A stretch of 64,000 nucleotides of DNA from Petrolisthes cinctipes (taxonomy: Eukaryota > Arthropoda > Malacostraca > Decapoda > Porcellanidae), in contig JAWQEG010000286.1 in the NCBI GenBank assembly GCA_033782935.1, positions 2,431,501-2,495,500 of the forward strand, written 5' to 3'. Below, in pieces: positions 10,128 through 19,740 of this stretch; the first letter of the stretch is position 1, and every line of letters begins with the position of its first letter. The notes beneath the pieces are model-generated. The model was not told where the DNA came from. It was given only the letters and a program-made list of their open reading frames with translations, and made no database searches. Made by a program: the position numbers and the translations under genes.

Positions 10128-10581
10128 ATCAAACTATTTTATTCAAACTAAACTTTAATCAATCCACATGGGAAAGGTGTCAGCGTGGAGGCTTGTTTGT
10201 ATGGAGGGATCCCAAAAGATGACACCAAAACCTTCCCACTAATAATTATGATGATGATGATTATTATGATTAATTTACGTATATGGTACAAAAAGATATC
10301 TTACATAATCTACTTTTACCAAAATTAAACCTCAGTCAAACTAACTGCTTTACAAAATAGGCATCCTTACTTGATGAAATATAATGACTGGCAATCTATC
10401 AGTCTCTCAATTTCTTCATCACATGGCCATACTTACTTGCCACGAACGAGGACTGTGTGTGTGTAGCTACTTAGTGGAGTCAATGAGGAAGGGTACAGGT
10501 GTCATGGACTGTACTAAGGTGTGGGGACTTGGGAGGTCAGCCTGAGCCTTCTCGTTCCTGTTGGATAGATTCATACATTAA

Positions 10582-10878
10582 TTAAAGGGGGTAATATATT
10601 TTTGGTACATTAGAGCGCCTTGATTCTTCCAATGTATGCTAGGAAACAGGGCTAACTAGATTGACAAATATAATGGTGGCCTGTTGCTTGTAATAGTTTG
10701 GAGGAATCAGTTGCTCCAGATTTATCAACACTTTTTGGTACATTATATAGAGCGCCTTGATTCCTCCAAGGTATGCAAGGAAACAGGGCTAACTAGATTG
10801 ACAAAATAAATATAATGGTGGCCTGTTGCTTGGAATAGTTTGGAGGAATCAGTAACTCCAGATTTACCAACACCTTAA
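10582..10878. repeat. Double palindromic TTAA element H10 (copy A)
   Basis: Two hairpin cores in tandem (about 10616-10702 and 10757-10851) share one pair of outer TTAA ends. Each core runs TTGATTCYTCCAAKGTATGC, then a loop with GGCCTGTTGCTTG, then AGTTTGGAGGAATCAG, preceded by TTTTTGGTACATTA. It looks like an internal duplication of one element. Confidence 0.7.
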
Positions 10879-10964
10879 GGGAGATATTGATACATGAGAG
10901 ATAAATCTTTAAAAACAAAATAAAGGGGTAAGGTGGCAGGACAGAGTTAGAAATGAAAGGTAAA

Positions 10965-11061
10965 TTAAGGAACACTGGTGGCTTCTGATTCCTCCTGACT
11001 ATGCCACGAAACAAGCTCCTTTAATGTAGTTGGTGTTTCGTGGTCATGTTTGAAAGATTAA
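10965..11061. repeat. Short palindromic TTAA element H11 (copy A)
   Basis: The element is 97 bp from TTAAGGAACACTGG to AAAGATTAA, with the same core as H4 and H8 (GCCACGAAACAAGCTCC and GGTGTTTCGTGG) and TCTGATTCCTCCTGAC outside it. Confidence 0.7.
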
Positions 11062-11256
11062 GGGATATTATGAGGATGTAGACAATGATGTGCAATATGT
11101 TAGGCTGTCTCGTTTGTTGAAAGTGGTTGTGGCACATTTACAGAAAGGAAGATAAATTTGTCAGTACACATGAACAAAATAATTAGGTCAGTACCGTACA
11201 GATAACATCAAATCCAGTACACATGATCAAATTAGGTGTCTACATATAAAATCAAA

Positions 11257-11487
11257 TTAGGTCAGTACAGATAAGATCAAATTGGTCAGTATAAACGAAA
11301 TGAGGTGAGATGAGGTCATTTCCCACTCACCCACCCACCTGGACGAGACGACTGACGATGATCGAGAGAGGAAGGGTATTATGGTGGAGTGGTCAGACCG
11401 TACGGAGGAGGGTCGGGAGGTGAGGGAGGTTGGGAAGGTCTCCATTGGCAGCACACAACACAGCCAAGGCAGACGGCGACCCAGTTC
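11257..11487 (-). CDS. Opsin copy A, last coding exon (C-tail)
   Basis: The exon begins after the acceptor CGTCTTCAG with ELGRRLPWLCCVLPMETF, which continues the phase-0 end of the TM7 exon. The tail is Ser-rich (SRPSSVRSDHS, LSRSSSVVSSR), with many possible kinase sites as expected of an arrestin-regulated opsin. It ends ISFILTNLILSVLT and a stop at 11257. Copy C is essentially identical; in copy B the last residues come from a DIRS element. Confidence 0.75.
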   Translation of the reverse strand, partial: ELGRRLPWLCCVLPMETFPTSLTSRPSSVRSDHSTIIPFLSRSSSVVSSRWVGEWEMTSSHLISFILTNLILSVLT

Positions 11488-11788
11488 CTGAAGACGAGAG
11501 TGTGGGAGACGGTCAGAAGAGAGTGTCAAGGAGGTGGGTGATTAGATTATAAGAGACATACAGAAAACCAGTTACATTTTACCTATATAAATACAAGTGT
11601 AATACATTTTCATTCCTTCCATGACAAGTAGGTGGATGATAAGATTAAGAGTCATTCAGAAAACCAGTTATATTACCTATATATGAACAGGTGTAATACA
11701 TTTGACGAATCACGCCCTCAACTGCAGACGTCTTCCATCAAAAACAAAAATAATTAATGACATAATAAGAGAGACAGCAAAGACTAAC

Positions 11789-11907
11789 CTGGCGATATCG
11801 ATGGTGTGACACGGCGTAGATGAAGGGGTTGTACACTGTGGAGACCTTAGCAAAGAGAGCTGACAGTGTGGCGGCCAAAGGGGTCAGCAGCGAGTGGAAC
11901 CACAACA
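11789..11907 (-). pseudogene. Opsin copy A, truncated TM7 exon
   Basis: What remains encodes TM7 with the retinal-attachment Lys (ALFAKVSTVYNPFIYAVSHHRYRQ) and a good donor (CAG then GTTAGT). Compared with copy B (44674-44810), the sequence breaks after CCACAACA at 11907. The acceptor and the first 18 bases, encoding VSLMGV, are replaced by TATTATATTAAATATATT. Without an acceptor the exon cannot be joined normally. Confidence 0.85.
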
Positions 11908-12345
11908 TATTATATTAAATATATTAAATATATTAAATCTGTTGTATGTTGAGAAGTCTAAAGATTAATCTGTTGTGGAAATTTAAAGGACACAATCTGT
12001 TGATTATTGATAAATTTATGGGTTATTTTGCTGATGAAAATATTAAGAGGGTAATTTTCTCTGGTTGAGAAAATAAAAGGGTATTCTAAGGCTAAACTAT
12101 AAGGGGGGTAAGCTTTGGTTGAGAAATTTAAGGTGATACAGTATACCCTTAATTAAAATGACACGAATAAATACATGTATTCACCAATTTATTTCACACT
12201 CAGTCCCTCATTAAAAACCACCAAATGTTTCCCCAGACTTCCATTATTCATACCAGTGATTTAAATGTCTGTGTTAAATATGATAGTGTTATATGAAAGG
12301 CTTTGAAAGGAGGACGACTAATTCTACCAAACTAGGCTACGTATA
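11908..12345. other. Opsin copy A intron, AT-rich with a decayed MITE
   Basis: There is no gene. Around 12133-12270 it resembles the pogo-like MITE at 9040-9239, sharing ACACTCRGTYMCTCATT and ACCAAATGTTTYCCC. The rest is AT-rich. Confidence 0.5.
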
Positions 12346-12500
12346 TTAAGGGACCCTGTGCTGTTGTCAAAATATTGGAAATTAGTGAGTCCTGCAAATA
12401 TTGTCACGAAACACCACCTATATGGAAGGAGCTTGTTTCGTGGCATAGTCAGGAGAATTCAGAAGCCTCCAATTTTCATACACGATCACAGGGTCCTTAA
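12346..12500. repeat. Palindromic TTAA element H12, copy A only
   Basis: It runs from TTAAGGGACCCTGTG to CACAGGGTCCTTAA, in the same orientation as H9 and opposite to H13, with GTCACGAAACACCACC and GTTTCGTGGCATAGTCAGG inside. Copy B has only one element at this place (45260-45415), whose left end TTAAGGGACC matches H12 while the rest matches H13. Confidence 0.75.
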
Positions 12501-12662
12501 GGAACCTTATGATCGTGTATGAGACGTGGTGGTTTCTCATTCCTCCAGACTATGCCACGAAACAAGCTCCTTTAATGTAGGTGGTGTTTCGTGGCAATGT
12601 TTGAAGGACTCACTAACCTCCAATTTTCTGACTACATAACGGGGGTCCTTAAAAAACAATCC
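12497..12662. repeat. Palindromic TTAA element H13 (copy A)
   Basis: It shares its left TTAA with H12, starting TTAAGGAACCTTATGATCG. The core is GCCACGAAACAAGCTCC with GGTGTTTCGTGGC, and it ends GGGGGTCCTTAA. It lies within the opsin intron between the TM6 and TM7 exons. Confidence 0.7.
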
Positions 12663-12816
12663 TTAACACAATTCTGCACCAAGTTCTATGCAGGTGAAGA
12701 TAATACAATCACATACTGAGAAATTCAGAACAATCTTTCTAAATCTACTTTCTATACTGCAGTATAATATTGCCACCAATTGCACCTAAAGTATGTAACA
12801 ACTTAAAATTAATGAC

Positions 12817-12860
<44 letters not shown>

Positions 12861-12878
12861 AGTTCATCACTGACTAAC

Positions 12879-12978
12879 CAGCATAGGGTGTCCAGGCAAT
12901 CATGAAGGCCAGTACTGAGGTAAACACGACTCGGTTCAGTTGGCTCTCTCGTCTCTGTAGGTTCTGGTATCTGACGTT
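12879..12978 (-). CDS. Opsin copy A, TM6 exon
   Basis: The 100-bp exon lies between the acceptor CACACAG and the donor GTTAGT. It encodes NVRYQNLQRRESQLNRV, the cytoplasmic entry to TM6, then SVLAFMIAWTPYA. The AWTPYA motif is typical of r-opsins. The exon starts in phase 0 and ends in phase 1 and is unchanged in copy B. Confidence 0.85.
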
Positions 12979-13205
12979 CTGTGTGTGTGGGGGTTTGTTG
13001 GTTGGTTGGTTGATTGATTGATTGATTGGAGGGGATGGTTGGTTGATTAATTGATTGGAGGGAGATGGTTTGTTGATTGGAAGGGAATGTTTGATTGATT
13101 GGTTGGAGTTGGTAATAATTATAAGCATTGACTCACACCTCAACGGGATTTTATCATAGAAAAAATATATACATATATATACATAATGATAATAATATAT
13201 ACATA

Positions 13206-13273
<68 letters not shown>

Positions 13274-13314
13274 TACAACATCTAAACTCCGTGTAATAAT
13301 CTCCCCTAACTGAC
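12979..13314. repeat. Opsin copy A intron with GATT and ATA repeats
   Basis: The intron contains a (TTGATTGA)-like tract at about 12996-13110, TACATATATA runs and an (ATA)n microsatellite at 13214-13270. No gene is seen. Confidence 0.8.
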
Positions 13315-13489
13315 CTCGCCTTGGGCCCTCTCGTGTGACTTGAGGTTCCTGTCGTGACGTGAGACTGACGAGACAATACCGAAGTAGGCGTAGCAGACGA
13401 CCACCAGGGGCACGGCGTAGGAGGCCAGGAACAACACCACCACGTACGATCTGCTCCAGGTGTCCATGCTCAGGTAGTCGAAGGTGCAG
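13315..13489 (-). CDS. Opsin copy A, loop 2 and TM5 exon
   Basis: The 175-bp exon lies between the acceptor ACTTCGTCAG and the donor GTCAGT. It encodes CTFDYLSMDTWSRSYVVVLF, including the extracellular loop 2 Cys that normally bonds to TM3, then ASYAVPLVVVCYAYFGIVSS and a basic cytoplasmic segment. The partner Cys lies in the missing TM3 exon. It is the same length in copy B (46087-46261). Confidence 0.85.
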
Positions 13490-14170
13490 CTGACGAAGTA
13501 ATGAAGGAGGCGGTGAAGGAGGAGGAGTGATTGGGATGATGAGGGTGTTTATGGAAATGCATGGGTAAATGTGGAGGAAGGAGGAGGTGGGGGAGAAGGG
13601 AGAGGTGAAGGAGGAGGGAGAGTGAAGGAGAGGTGAAGGAAGAGGGAGAGTGAAGGAGAGGTGAAGGAGGAGGGAGAGTGAAGGAGGAGTGAGAGAGAAG
13701 GAGGGAGAGTGAAGGAGAGGAGAAGGAGGGAGAGTGAAGGAGAGGGGTACTATAAACAATATAACAAGACAAATCTCTCTCTCGTTCACACACACACTGT
13801 ACGCTCACCTGGCCAGTCAGTTAGTCATCTCACCTGTTCAATCAATTAATTAGTCGTCTCACCTGTCCAATCAATTACTCACTTCACCTGATCAACTAAT
13901 TACTCACTTCACCTGATCACTTAATTACTCCCCTCACCTGATCACGTAATTACTCCCCTCACCTGATCAATCAATTACTCACCTCACCTGTCCAATCAAC
14001 TACTCACCTCACATACTCCCCTCACCTGTCCAATCAAATACTCCCCTCACCTGATTAATCAATTACTCACCTCACATACTCCCCTCACCTATCCAATCAA
14101 TTACTCCCCTCACCTATCCAATCAACTACTCCCCTCACCTGATCAATCAATCAAACTATATGCATCTCAC
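13490..14170. repeat. Opsin copy A intron with two repeat arrays
   Basis: 13500-13750 is a GGA-rich array (GTGAAGGAGAGG variants). 13820-14160 is a roughly 27-bp array of CTCACCTGATCAATCAATTACTC variants. Both are shorter in copy B. Open frames through the GGA array are Ser/Pro/Leu-rich artefacts. Confidence 0.8.
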
Positions 14171-14294
14171 CTTGTCATTAATCCCTCCAAGACGTACTGA
14201 TTCCATCCAAAGAAGGGAAGGGCACACCACCCACCACTATACACCCAGATCAACAACAACCACAGTCCTGCTCGCCTCATACTCAGCTGGGTTC
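14171..14294 (-). CDS. Opsin copy A, TM4 exon
   Basis: The 124-bp exon encodes TQLSMRRAGLWLLLIWVYSG, then GWCALPFFGWNQYVLEGLMT, which is TM4 plus the start of loop 2. It begins in phase 1 and ends in phase 2, joining in frame to the TM5 exon. The acceptor (CACCTACAG) has a poor pyrimidine tract because LINE-like sequence begins about 9 bp upstream. Its phase would also match the TM1 exon directly. Confidence 0.85.
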
Positions 14295-14303
14295 CTGTAG
14301 GTG

Positions 14304-15360
14304 AGTTACATAGAGTTACATAGACCACAACAGACCTTACTGTCTAAACAAGGTGACCTGATTAGAAGGTTACTGGTGGAGAATGAATTACTCCCCAGTG
14401 ATAGTCGTAGGTAAGGATAGCAAAGTAGAAGGCTCTCTCCCCACCCTCCAATCCCTCCGGCCTGAGCCGTACAGGAAATAAAGTCAGGAAGGGGAACCTT
14501 GTGGGGTTGGCAGAAATACTCCACAAGAAAATTTTATAGGAAAGATAGAAAGTAGGTGAAATTTGGCTAACTTGCCACCTGTAATGGGCAAAAATTATTC
14601 ATTAGTAAACATTGTAAGTCGGGGATTAGACGCAAGGTGTTTATCTAAGCGACGTTTGAAGCTGTCTACGGTGTTACAGTCAATTACATTACGGGGAAGC
14701 CCATTCCATAAGTTGACGACTCGGTTAAAAAAGAAATTCTTTGATTCGTGCGAATTAAAAGATTTGCCTATGATTTTGCAGCCGTTTCCTCTCGTGTAGT
14801 TTGATTGATCAATAGTGAAATATTTGTTGCAGTCCATATTATCTATGCCTTTGATTATTTTAGATACCTGGATTAAGTCACCTCTCAGTTTACGTTGTGT
14901 CAATGGGAATAGATTTAATTCGCTTAGCCGCTCATCGTACATTTTATTTCTCAGACTTGGTATCATTTTAGTAACTCTACGTTGGACTCGTTCCAATTTT
15001 GCTATATCTTTCTGTTTAGTACGGGCACCAGGCTTGAATACAATACTCCATAAGGGGACGGACCAAGGAATTATACAAAGTGAGGATTGTGTCTTTAGAT
15101 TTATACTCGAATGCTCTGCCGATAAAGCCGATAGTTTTATTTGCTTTCTTAATTACTTCCGTACACTGCTGACTGGGTTTTAGGTTACTTGATACTGTTA
15201 CCCGTAAGTCTGTCTCTCGATCCACGCTTTTAAGTTGCTTCCCATTTAACGAGTAGTTTGCTGCTACGTTATGATGTCCGATGTGGAGCACTTTACATTT
15301 ATCTGAATTGAAGAACATTTGCCAAGTTTTCGCCCAATTTGACAATTTATCAAGTTAGTT
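14304..15360 (-). mobile_element. LINE 3' fragment (CR1/Rex1-like), copy A
   Basis: Two minus-strand frames encode the C-terminal part of a non-LTR reverse transcriptase ORF: 15345-15016 (NSLVRPLMEYCIQAWCPY) and 14996-14595 (MERVQRRVTKMIPSLRNK, later FFFNRVVNLWNGLPRNVID and a FKRRLDKH end). A frameshift lies between them. The 3' end carries a short tandem repeat (TCTATGTAAC twice), as in CR1/L2-type elements. It sits in the opsin intron where the TM2-TM3 exon is expected. Confidence 0.8.
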
Positions 15361-15448
15361 AGTTAGTGTTATAAGAGATGTTATGGTTGGTCTAGTTATA
15401 ATGATTTGGTTAGGTATGAAATATCCGACTTTGATTTGTTCTTACGAT

Positions 15449-15485
15449 TTTTTTTTTTTTTTTTGACATACACATACATATACAC

Positions 15486-15544
<59 letters not shown>

Positions 15545-15640
15545 ACTTTGACTTGTTCTTTCGCTTTCTTTTTCTGACACACACACACACACACACACAC
15601 ACAGATGTGTGTATGTGTGTGTGTGTGTGTGTGTGTAGTA
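15449..15640. repeat. T-run, (CT)n and (CA)n/(TG)n microsatellites
   Basis: A T-run, about 56 bp of CT, then CA and TG tracts lie in the opsin intron. Copy B has a longer version at 48084-48295. Frames through it are artefacts. Confidence 0.9.
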
Positions 15641-15897
15641 AGTAATAGCAGAGCCTTCACCACCCACGCTAAATATATTAATCATCCAACCTATTTTAAT
15701 TTACCCTCAACTATTTTTAATCTAACCACACCCACCACCAACTTGCCAACCAACCTAAATTAACTCAACAATCCAACCTAAACCAACCCACACGAACTAC
15801 AAACAGTCAATCAAAAACAAACTATATTAAACTCAAGCTCAACCTACTCACTAAATTAAAATAATTATAAAACCAACCTAAACTAACCCAAACTTAC

Positions 15898-16088
15898 CTA
15901 TGATGGCATAAAGGGTGCCAAGGACGAGGTGCCAGAGTGGGTGTGGGGGAGGGAAGGAGTGCCAGTATTTGGGGACTTTGTGTGTGACCTTGGGCTCCAC
16001 CAGGTCAAATAGGGTCATGTTGGCCATCTCCCAAGCGATAGTCTCCAGCCCTCCATACTTCCCACTCAGCGATAGCAGCCACGACCGT
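15898..16088 (-). CDS. Opsin copy A, N-terminal exon
   Basis: The 191-bp exon lies between the acceptor AAACCTCAG and the donor GTAAGT. It encodes MANMTLFDLVEPKVTHKV, then KYWHSFPPPHPLWH and LVLGTLYAIIG. The FPP-HPLWH block right before TM1 is an r-opsin landmark, and NMT is a potential N-glycosylation site. The first in-frame Met is MANM; 21 further codons are open upstream, so an earlier exon is possible. It ends in phase 1. Copy B differs at a few residues (P to L, P to S, S to W). Confidence 0.8.
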
Positions 16089-16110
16089 CTGAGGTTTGGT
16101 TAGAATTTAG

Positions 16111-16189
<79 letters not shown>

Positions 16190-16206
16190 ACACTTCACGA
16201 ACTACA

Positions 16207-16255
<49 letters not shown>

Positions 16256-16272
16256 ACACTTCACGAACTACA

Positions 16273-16315
<43 letters not shown>
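16111..16315 (+). repeat. (GA)n blocks with CTACACTTCACGAACTACATG spacers (copy A)
   Basis: Three GA runs are separated by two identical spacers (TACACTTCACGAACTACATG). Copy B has six runs and five spacers at 48771-49127. The array lies just upstream of the opsin N-terminal exon. Confidence 0.9.
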
Positions 16316-16317
<2 letters not shown>

Positions 16318-16409
16318 TTATCTGATATGTCAATTCCGATTACTTGTTTTGAATCTGGATATGCAGTGGACAGGTTTGATGGCCATTCTGGTGCCCACTT
16401 CATTAATTA

Positions 16410-16550
16410 ACACACACACACACACACACATTCACTATGACACTGATGATGATATCGACGATGACAATGACCACTTCGACGATAATGATGATGATGTTGG
16501 TGATGATGATAATGAAGATGGTAATGTAGTGACTCGTTCTCTTTATCATC
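16410..16550. repeat. (CA)n and GATGAT-rich tract
   Basis: A CA run is followed by an imperfect GAT/GAC tract. It encodes Asp-rich or Ile-rich strings that are artefacts. The CA run is longer in copy B (49225-49255). Confidence 0.85.
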
Positions 16551-16954
16551 ACACTGTAAATACACAATAATATCTTCAATAATTGTCCTCCAATCGGACA
16601 ATTACAATAGGCTACATATATCATAAAATTTCCGTCTAGTTTAAACAATGGTAAACACCAAATAATGTGAACTGTACACTGCACCATCCTCATCGATATA
16701 ATCTGTAAGTATAAAAATAAAGGCGATAACAAATACTAAAAACAACATTGTATTATACTCCATCTTATACCGGTATACATTTTACACTACTAAACTGATT
16801 ATAATAGCAAACTGTTACTGTATTTATGGAATGCCGTCATATTACTGTACAAAAGATAACCTTCAAGTCTTAAACAATAATTACAGTACTATGAATATGT
16901 TTGTACTGAACATCTTAGTGTGGTGTCATGAGAGATTAATTATGGTAGAACTAA

Positions 16955-17150
16955 TGGTATGAGGAACACAATGATACAAGTCTGTGTTACTCTTATCCTT
17001 CCATCTCTTTCTGGTAATGGTAAGAGGAACACAATGATACAAGCCTGTGTTACTCTTATCCTTCCATCTCTTTCTGGTAATGGTAAGAGGAACACAATGA
17101 TACAAGTCTGTGTTACTCTTATCCTTCCACCTCCTATACGTAATGGTGTT
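16955..17150 (+). repeat. 63-bp minisatellite, 3 units (copy A)
   Basis: Units of 63 bp contain GGTAATGGTAAGAGGAACAC and AATGATACAAGTCTGTGTTAC. Because 63 is divisible by three, both strands stay open through the array, giving a 21-residue periodic peptide (RNTMIQVCVTLILPSLSGNG on the plus strand). Copy B has five units (49790-50100). Confidence 0.85.
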
Positions 17151-17153
17151 GTT

Positions 17154-19230
17154 GGGACGTCCTGTCTGTGGCAGCATTACCGTCATGGATGACCATCTCA
17201 CAGTCCAGTCATTCAGTAATGTCTCACCATCCTCTAGTAGCCTAGAGGTAATGGTCTTATCCCGTCTGTGGCAGCATCAAAATAAGTCTGAAAACAAAGT
17301 AAAAATTAATGTTCATATAAAAAACTGTCTACAACTTGGCATTTTTATTAATTTTTTGTTTGTGTATAGGTTATGAGAGAAATATACCGGTAGGTGTTAA
17401 TACTGACCGGCAGAATACAATGGAATTAAAATAGAGAGAAAATCATGTTAAACAATATTAACCATTTTGGGAATATTTACTGAGGCAGTCTAAAGCTGAA
17501 CAACTTATAGAAACCTTATATCATTAATCAGTTAGGATAATATACAATAATTTTATGTACGGTAATACTTTGTTCAGTTGTACTCTATACCTATTGTATT
17601 AAATGATTCAGTATTCATATACCGGTATATTTCTACTTTGAGTATTAAGTTTATAAGATTATAATAATGTATAGTTATATAGATAAAATCTGTATAAACA
17701 GAAGTAATAACATGGAACTATATTATAAGTGCACTTGGCTATATATATACTGTATATACATTATATTAATATAAAATAATAGGTTATATAAATAATAACT
17801 AAATACACTATAATATCCAAGTAATATATTAAGTCAGAATATCTTCAACTGAAATAAAATAAAATATATCCAAGTAATATCTTAAAAGTCAGAATATCTT
17901 CAACTGAAATAAAATTATTTATATCCAAGTAATATCTTAAAAGTCAGAATACCTTCAACTGAAATAAAATAAAATAAATATACTCCTTTATAATTATATT
18001 CTCTAATGAACAACTATAAAAGAAAAAAATCACTATGTACCATACAACTTAACAATAATATATACTCCTCATAAATTATGATCATTAGATGAAACTGAAC
18101 AAAAATAATATATACAATTTACTTCCATATAATAAACAAACTCCTCATGAATATTTACTAACTACAATATATAATTATATAAATGAATAAAACTGGATTT
18201 TTCATGGCCTTCTACCTCTTCCCACGAACTTATCAGCCGCCAGTATGGTAGTAATTAAGTTAAGCCTATTTGACATATTAGTTAATTTACAATATATTAC
18301 TATAATAAAACAAGTTCAGATAAGAAAATCGGTGACATTTTTCCCGGTCAGCCTGAAGGTCGGAGGTGATAGCAATGTGTTTACTTTCTTATGATCACTC
18401 CATCTTCTTGAGAAACTATTTATATTTCTACACATAGCGCACCAATTACACACAATAGATAAATTTGATTCACATCATTGGATTAAGCAGTGATTTTACA
18501 ACTATAACACATTAATCAAAACTCGATACGATAATAAACCATATAATTACGGCGAGTATAAGTCAGAGAATACAATTTAATCTTTATACAACCATTTACT
18601 AATAATTGATATTTACAGTAATTACGTTATCAATATTATAATAAAACATTTGTAATTGTGCATAAGTTTCTCCTTAATATGATGGTGATGTCAGACTTTA
18701 CATAAAAAGTGATATAGTAGAGAAAAAGAAAGGATTTGTATGAATAAGTTGCATTACGGTATGTGTGGTCACGTGGTACAGCGTCCCTAACCTGTCTCAC
18801 CCACAGTGGTCTCACCTTGTCAAGTGGGTGCTCTAAGTGGACAAATATTAATATTATGTGAAGGTTTGTAGTGATCATGTGAATATAAACACATCTCTAA
18901 CATCTTTATCCAACAGGCTTACCAAGCCAACCGAGCTGAACTGGAGAAATGAAATTATAATTAACAATGTATTGATATTGTGGGTATTGAAAAATTTAAT
19001 GTATCACTTTTCATTATTGGTATCTTTATATCAAAACAAATTAACCACGACAAAGTAACTTATTAACAAAGTATTGATATTATGGGTATTGACAAAATAA
19101 CTTCATTAATAATTGACAAATAATAATATCAAGTGTCAACTGGAGGTAGTGGCGTATTATTAGTATCAGTAAATTATCGGTGATTAGATATTATTCCATA
19201 TTTATATCATTTCATTTACAAAATAAATAT
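17154..19230. other. AT-rich region without a visible gene
   Basis: Very low GC. Notable are a repeated CCGTCTGTGGCAGCAT block (17161 and 17260) and about three units of a roughly 57-bp repeat (TCCAAGTAATATCTTAAAAG with CAGAATATCTTCAACTG) at 17815-17985. A few ACCGGTAT palindromes are also present. No convincing exon or RNA gene is seen. Confidence 0.6.
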
Positions 19231-19599
19231 CTAACCTCGATAAATAGATCTTAAAATTGACAAGTGACAATATCGAGGGTCAACAACAACTGGGGTCTTA
19301 TTAGGGACAACAGAAAATATCGGTAATGGTTCTGTATGGAATTGAAAAAAAAAGTTTGTCTGTATTTCTTTTGACTCAGTTCGTTCGTTCTTGGCACACT
19401 GATTCTCTTTGCTTTCCCTCAGAATGAAAATCTGCTTTACAAACTCACTAACCCCCTCCGAGCTGCCCTCCACCTCCAAACTTGCCGATACTTCATCATA
19501 GGAGATAAAGCATTGGTGTTGTCTGGCTAAAAAGGTCAGTCTCCCTCCCAACTCTCTCTTGAAATCACCAGGAAGGCAAATCTCAATACACACAGCCAT
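19231..19599 (-). CDS. Unrecognised 122-codon protein or first exon, copy A
   Basis: The ORF starts ATG at 19599 (MAVCIEICLPGDFKREL) and has a compact start of about 65 residues with alternating beta-like and helical segments (CFISYDEVSASLEVEG, VSEFVKQIFIL), loosely like a small KH or ferredoxin-like fold. A polar part with SKENQCAKNERTESKEIQ follows, then a Pro/Val-rich end. The stop comes right after CGAG then GTTAGA, which fits a splice donor, so this may be a first exon. It sits about 140 bp downstream of a TATA box and the CCAAT array. The predicted protein is the same in copy B. The function is unknown. Confidence 0.5.
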   Translation of the reverse strand: MAVCIEICLPGDFKRELGGRLTFLARQHQCFISYDEVSASLEVEGSSEGVSEFVKQIFILRESKENQCAKNERTESKEIQTNFFFQFHTEPLPIFSVVPNKTPVVVDPRYCHLSILRSIYRG

Positions 19600-19740
19600 T
19601 GTTGTAAGGTGTAGTTAGATGCTGTTTTGGCTTTGTAATGTGGAATTAGTATGGAATAATGACAAGCACGGAGCTCCCTCTTTTATGTGTGTGTGGAACC
19701 AAGTTTGAGTTTGGTCTGACCCGTGACCCAAACTCAACCC

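Larger units (their letters stand above)
11257..16088 (-). pseudogene. r-type opsin-like gene, copy A (broken)
   Basis: A visual-pigment-type G-protein-coupled receptor. Exons on the minus strand are 16088-15898 (N-terminus, start of TM1), 14294-14171 (TM4), 13489-13315 (extracellular loop 2, TM5), 12978-12879 (TM6), 11907-11789 (TM7, truncated) and 11487-11257 (C-tail). Diagnostic features are HSFPPPHPLWH before TM1, AWTPYA in TM6, the retinal-binding Lys in LFAKVSTVYNPFIY in TM7, and a C-tail resembling r-opsins. No exon for the end of TM1 through TM3 is found in the 1.6-kb intron, which holds a LINE fragment instead. The TM7 exon has also lost its acceptor. The opsin subclass is not resolved. 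Confidence 0.8.

Noticed and set aside
14595..15345. Stand-alone host gene for the 133- and 109-codon minus-strand frames
   Set aside because: Both match the C-terminal part of a LINE reverse transcriptase ORF with a frameshift between them.
18636..18878. 80-codon minus-strand frame (also 51594-51836)
   Set aside because: AT-rich, no domain features, and its first part only follows a short GC-richer patch; insufficient support as a gene.
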